Shown one piece after another: positions 60,362-64,000 of a DNA stretch of 64,000 nt; position 1 is the stretch's first letter, and the number at the start of each line of letters is the position of its first letter. The notes under the pieces are model-generated. The model saw only the letters and a list, made by a program, of their open reading frames with translations. It ran no database searches and was not told where the DNA came from. Position numbers and translations under genes: made by a program. Source of the stretch: Lewinella sp. LCG006 (lineage in GTDB: Bacteria; Bacteroidota; Bacteroidia; Chitinophagales; Saprospiraceae); assembly GCF_040784935.1 (NCBI RefSeq), contig NZ_CP160680.1:4755802-4819801 (forward strand), written 5' to 3'.

Positions 60362-63300
60362 TTAAAAGGTAAGGTTGAGGCTGGCCGTGTAGGTCCGGAC
60401 TCCTGGTGTCTGAAGACCCGTGAATCCGTAAATACTGGAACCTGAACCCAGGTAATTGGTCTCTGGATCAAAGCCACGGAAAGGCGTGTTGATGAAGAGG
60501 TTGTTCCCCGTCAGGGTCACCCTAGCGGTGGAAATAAACTTACCACCTCCTAACAATGATTTGGGTAAATCGTAGAAGACGCTTGCGCGACGGATACGGA
60601 ACCAGGAAGCATCCTCAAGGATGATTTCTGCCGCACCGTTATAGCGTGCGAAACTACGGTAGAGACTCTCTCCGGTGATTTCCACTGGCTGGGTATTGGG
60701 TTCGCCCGTTTCGGTAACGCCATTAAAAATAACCTCCTCGTACTGACGAGCTGTTTGTGCAGGAAGACCGTTTCGAATACTATTACGGATGCCCATATCA
60801 ACCATGTCCCCTCCATCACGCCATTCCAAAAGGACCGACAAGCCCAGGCCTTTGTAGCGGAATGTATTGGTCAGGCCAGCAGTGAAGTTGGGTAGCGCAT
60901 TGCCTACTTTTACTAATGTGTCCTGGTTGATTGAGGGGAAACCATCGCTGCCAATGATCAAATTACCTGCATCATCACGATTGAAAGCGTAGCCAAACAA
61001 ATCACCTACTTGCCCACCAGGGACGAGCTTGTAAGTGATGCCACCCGTGCCTTCAAAACGGACAATTTCTTCAATACCATCGCGGATAGAAATTACTTTA
61101 CCGCGATTGCGGGTGTAGTTCAGCGAAGCATCCCAGGTGAAATCGCCGCGCTTGACGGGTGTAGCGTTCAACAGTACTTCGATCCCCTTGTTCTCAATCT
61201 CACCGGCATTGGTAAGAAAGCGGGAGAAACCAGTCGTATTGGAAACAGGCACCTGCAAAATCTGATCTTTAGAGTTCTGCTGATAATACGTTACATCAAG
61301 CCCCAGGCGGTTGTTGAAAAAACGCAAATCAACACCAACTTCCGAAGAAGTAGTCGTTTCTGGTTTGAGGTTGAGGTCACCAAAAACAGAATTCAGGCGG
61401 AAGCCATTGGTGCCAAACTGTGGAAACGCAGGGTCTTGGCCATACAAAGTACCAATCAGGTAAGGGTTGGTATCTTTTGCAACTTGTGCTACGGAACCAC
61501 GTAGTTTCGCAAAGCTTACAAAACTCGGCAGGTTTAACATATCAGAAAGCACCAAAGACAAGCTCGCTGAAGGATAGAAGAACGACTGATTGGCTATCGG
61601 CAGCGTGCTCGACCAGTCGTTACGGCCAGTAATATCCAGGTAGATCGCATTGTCGAAATCAATACTCAAAAGGCCAAAGCCACTGACGATCCGACGCAAA
61701 GACTTGCTGTTGTCAATAAAGCTGACTTCCGTATTGCTGAGGTGATAGAAGTCGGGTTCCGTGAAGCGTTCCCCACGGACATTGGTGGTTTCGCTGCGGC
61801 GTTCATTCATTTCGTGTCCCAACAACAGGTTGGCTCCGATTTTATCGGTAAGCTGTTTTTTGAAATTCAAGGTCAGCGTACCGTTAAATTGGCGCTGGTC
61901 GATGTCGGTTTCAATGATAAACCCACCTACCTGAGAAGAAACATCCAGCCCGGCAGGCACGATACGCACCCGAGAGTCATTGTAGAAGTCCAGACCGGCA
62001 CGATAGCTCAGCGAAAACCAATCGGTAGGCTCATAGGTGAAGCCCATGTTGCCCAAAAAGCGGTCGACATCGTCATTGAGGGTAGAAAATTCGGCCAAGT
62101 AGCGAGGGCTATCAATGATCCCATCCGAATAATCCCGCTGGGTACCGTCGGCGTTGATGTAGTCGTTTACATCAAAACTGGTAACGTGGTAGCTCAGCGA
62201 AGATAAGATCGATTTGTCGCCCGAGTGAGGTTTATTACCCCCGGAATTGGTGTAGTTGACGGAACCCGTAAATTTGAGCTTGTCAGATGCTTTGACGGTT
62301 CCAGACAAACGTCCGGTGATACGGCTCCAAGTAGAATTGGGGATAATCCCTTCCTGGTCGAGGTAGGAGAAAGAGGTTGCGTAAGTTGCTTGCTCTGATC
62401 CTCCGGAAATGCTCAGGGAGTGATCCTGAGAATAGCCACTTTGGAAGAAGTCATCAATCGGATCAAACTGTGGCGTCAGGCCGGGGTAAATTTTTGGTCC
62501 AAACTGCTGAAAACGCAAAGGCGAGCCGTCGCCATTGAAGCGTAGTCTACCAAAACGACCTTCGCGGTAAACTTGCTGGTATTCGGGGCGTTTGGCGATT
62601 TCTGAAATACCATACGACGAATTCAAGGACACCTGGGCTTTGCCAGCGGTACCGGTTTTAGTAGTAATTAGGATAACGCCATTCGCTGCCCGGAGGCCAT
62701 AAAGCGCCGTTGCCGCAGGTCCTTTCAGTACCGAAATACTGGCAATATCAGCTGGGTTGATATCTGCTGCCCGGTTGGTAAAGCTGGATTGCTCGGAACT
62801 GCCAGGAGAATTTGAACCCGCACTGGGGAGGTTGTTTCCCGCAATGGTACTGTTATCAATGGGTACCCCATCCACCACAAAAAGCGGCTGGTTGTTGTCA
62901 CCAAAAGAGGTAATCCCCCGGATAACGATGTTGGAGCCCGCTCCCGGAGCACCTGATGAACTGTTGATCAGTACACCCGCTACTTTTCCTTGTAGCGAAT
63001 TGACCAGGTTGCTCTCCTGCGTTGCCGCCAGATCATCACCGTCGAGTTCCTGGACGGCATAGCCCAGGGCTTTCTTTTCGCGGGAGATTCCCAGTGCTGT
63101 TACCACCACTTCATCCAGGCGAGTGCCCGCAGTGAGGGTCAAGTCAATGATTTTTCGACCATTCACAGCAACCGTTTCTGGCGTGTATCCTGTGTAGGAG
63201 AATACCAGGGTTGCATCGGCAGGTACCGAAAGGCGGTAACTACCATCAAGGTCGGTAACGGTACCCGTAGCAGTACCTTCAACCAGGATATTAACGCCAA

Positions 63301-63406
63301 TCAGCGGTTGTCCGTCCGCATCATCCGTAACCGTACCCGTTACGGAAATGTCTTGGGCCAGGAGTGGCACTGTGCCCAGTAAAAGTAGGGTGATTAAATA
63401 CTTCAT
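60362..63406 (-). CDS. SusC/RagA-family TonB-dependent outer-membrane transporter
   Basis: The start is ATG 63406 (MKYLITLLLLGTVPLLAQD). The 1014-residue product begins with a CarboxypepD-reg domain (VTGTVTDDADGQPLIGVNILVEG), then the TonB box-like RLDEVVVTALGISREKKALGYA, the plug (VAGVLINSSSGAPGAGSNIVIRG, FVVDGVPIDN, ISVLKGPAATALYGLRAANGVILI) and a 22-strand barrel, ending VRTYTASLNLTF with a C-terminal Phe. It imports a nutrient into the periplasm with TonB energy, with its SusD partner. The upstream region to 63842 has no gene. Confidence 0.96.
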   Translation of the reverse strand: MKYLITLLLLGTVPLLAQDISVTGTVTDDADGQPLIGVNILVEGTATGTVTDLDGSYRLSVPADATLVFSYTGYTPETVAVNGRKIIDLTLTAGTRLDEVVVTALGISREKKALGYAVQELDGDDLAATQESNLVNSLQGKVAGVLINSSSGAPGAGSNIVIRGITSFGDNNQPLFVVDGVPIDNSTIAGNNLPSAGSNSPGSSEQSSFTNRAADINPADIASISVLKGPAATALYGLRAANGVILITTKTGTAGKAQVSLNSSYGISEIAKRPEYQQVYREGRFGRLRFNGDGSPLRFQQFGPKIYPGLTPQFDPIDDFFQSGYSQDHSLSISGGSEQATYATSFSYLDQEGIIPNSTWSRITGRLSGTVKASDKLKFTGSVNYTNSGGNKPHSGDKSILSSLSYHVTSFDVNDYINADGTQRDYSDGIIDSPRYLAEFSTLNDDVDRFLGNMGFTYEPTDWFSLSYRAGLDFYNDSRVRIVPAGLDVSSQVGGFIIETDIDQRQFNGTLTLNFKKQLTDKIGANLLLGHEMNERRSETTNVRGERFTEPDFYHLSNTEVSFIDNSKSLRRIVSGFGLLSIDFDNAIYLDITGRNDWSSTLPIANQSFFYPSASLSLVLSDMLNLPSFVSFAKLRGSVAQVAKDTNPYLIGTLYGQDPAFPQFGTNGFRLNSVFGDLNLKPETTTSSEVGVDLRFFNNRLGLDVTYYQQNSKDQILQVPVSNTTGFSRFLTNAGEIENKGIEVLLNATPVKRGDFTWDASLNYTRNRGKVISIRDGIEEIVRFEGTGGITYKLVPGGQVGDLFGYAFNRDDAGNLIIGSDGFPSINQDTLVKVGNALPNFTAGLTNTFRYKGLGLSVLLEWRDGGDMVDMGIRNSIRNGLPAQTARQYEEVIFNGVTETGEPNTQPVEITGESLYRSFARYNGAAEIILEDASWFRIRRASVFYDLPKSLLGGGKFISTARVTLTGNNLFINTPFRGFDPETNYLGSGSSIYGFTGLQTPGVRTYTASLNLTF

Positions 63407-63834
63407 TTTCAAAAGTTTAGTGAGTAAAAAGTAATATTCCTTTCGGGGAACATCCATCCTGCAAAGACGATGGACTACCCGATAGGAGCGTAACCAAAAG
63501 CAGCATGGTTCAGTCGCCTAAACCCTGTGCTATCGGTGAAAATCTAGATTGCAGTTTACGATTGCACTTAGTAGCGTACCGAGCGCTTGTTGAAGCGCAA
63601 AAAGTTGCGTTACGAATGGCTTATCGCCCAAACGCAGCGTACGTTAGTAATGGCTAGTGAAAGGAACCTGCCTTGAGAAAAGATGTAACAACATCAGTGT
63701 TTTTGAAAACACACTTCTCTTAATTCCACAGGGATAAGCTGTAGAAAATGGCTGGCGAAAAAAGATGTTCTATAAATCCAAGAAGAGCAATGTTAAAGAT
63801 TTTATTCCTAATCTACAAATTAAGGGGGCGTCTT
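63407..63834. other. Upstream region of susC, about 430 bp
   Basis: No gene is seen. Small hairpins are present, GTGTTTT/AAAACAC (63697-63712) and GCGCTT-GTTG-AAGCGC near 63575-63590. No sure promoter was found. No anti-sigma/sigma pair, which often controls such operons, lies in the window. Confidence 0.4.
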
Positions 63835-63872
63835 AAAAAATGTTCTCGGACAACTGGAAGTTGCCCGAGAAC
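63835..63872 (-). terminator. Terminator of the amidohydrolase-like gene, GTTCTCGG family copy 2
   Basis: GTTCTCGG (63842-63849) and CCGAGAAC (63865-63872) plus CAACT/AGTTG form a stem; in minus orientation CATTTTTT follows. It starts 10 bp after the stop of the gene at the right edge. Confidence 0.75.
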
Positions 63873-63882
63873 AAACAAGCGC

Positions 63883-64000
63883 TTATTTACGGATACCCGG
63901 TACACCTTCCGGCGCAGCCTGGTGCCACTCAAAAGCGGGGGCTTTGCGCGCCTGAGGGTACACCTCGTCCAGGTTCTCCGCGTTGAAGAGGCGGCCGTTT
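63883..64000 (-). CDS. Amidohydrolase-family protein, C-terminal end only
   Basis: The last 38 codons of a minus-strand gene are present, ending with TAA at 63883-63885. The readable end NGRLFNAENLDEVYP ... RKAPAFEWHQAAPEGVPGIRK resembles the C-terminus of secreted metal-dependent amidohydrolases in Bacteroidota (a Gly-Arg-Leu-Tyr/Phe-Asp/Asn-Ala, then Leu-Asp-Glu pattern). The metal-binding part lies outside the window. A terminator follows. Confidence 0.6.
   Translation of the reverse strand, partial: NGRLFNAENLDEVYPQARKAPAFEWHQAAPEGVPGIRK

Noticed and set aside
1-64000. tRNA, rRNA, prophage, conjugative or defence islands
   Set aside because: I found no cloverleaf, rRNA segment, integrase, phage structural gene, restriction system or toxin-antitoxin pair. 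A small tRNA gene could be missed by eye, so a tRNAscan run would be decisive.

Overview
The window looks like chromosomal DNA of a Bacteroidota bacterium, most likely Saprospirales (Lewinella/Haliscomenobacter-like; the order is an inference). The signs are three proteins ending in type IX secretion (T9SS) sorting domains, a SusC/SusD pair, a SprB-repeat adhesin, many SPII lipoproteins, TAnnTTTG promoter elements (rpsU, rpsP and others), almost no Shine-Dalgarno sequences, and families such as DUF6495 and DUF5916. I see no rRNA, tRNA, CRISPR array or prophage.

Layout. 1-5324 (-): the N-terminal part of a giant secreted adhesin with about 19 SprB-type repeats of 75 residues, preceded by about 1 kb of stem-loop-rich DNA. 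6304-10740 (-): two MauG/cytochrome c peroxidase-type di-heme lipoproteins and two MbnP-family lipoproteins, which resembles the MbnH/MbnP copper-protein pair. 10750-15392 (-): a DEDDh exonuclease, ApbE, DoxX, a GT39-type glycosyltransferase and TerC. 15393-16297: repeats and one tiny lipoprotein ORF. 16298-27904: mostly housekeeping or conserved genes (DUF6495, trmD, an SH3 protein, rpsP, a sodium:solute symporter, a thioredoxin-fold protein, a methyltransferase, a CBS protein, rpsU, a Crp-like regulator, DinB). 28111-29224: an IS630-type element inserted at the centre of a palindrome. 29408-35386 (+): a DUF5916 outer-membrane protein, cytochrome c, a T9SS Kelch-like protein and gap. 35604-41270 (-): an alpha-2-macroglobulin-like protein containing a TonB-plug-like insert. 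41540-49729: SbtA-type bicarbonate transporter, CotH/T9SS protein, one-component hybrid histidine kinase and a T9SS protein. 50049-56006 (+): a MarR/MFP/RND/TolC efflux operon with a clear palindromic operator. 56666-64000 (-): a small conserved protein, a PLP-dependent enzyme, a SusC/SusD/lipoprotein operon and the end of an amidohydrolase-like gene.

Intergenic DNA is unusually rich in foldback repeats. At least five kinds are visible, two of them with copies at separate loci. One repeat family supplies stop codons to neighbouring genes, and another seems to supply a start codon and the first residues of a signal peptide. The best candidates for new biology are the doubled MauG/MbnP cluster, the alpha-2-macroglobulin/TonB-plug chimera, and the interplay of foldback repeats with gene ends.
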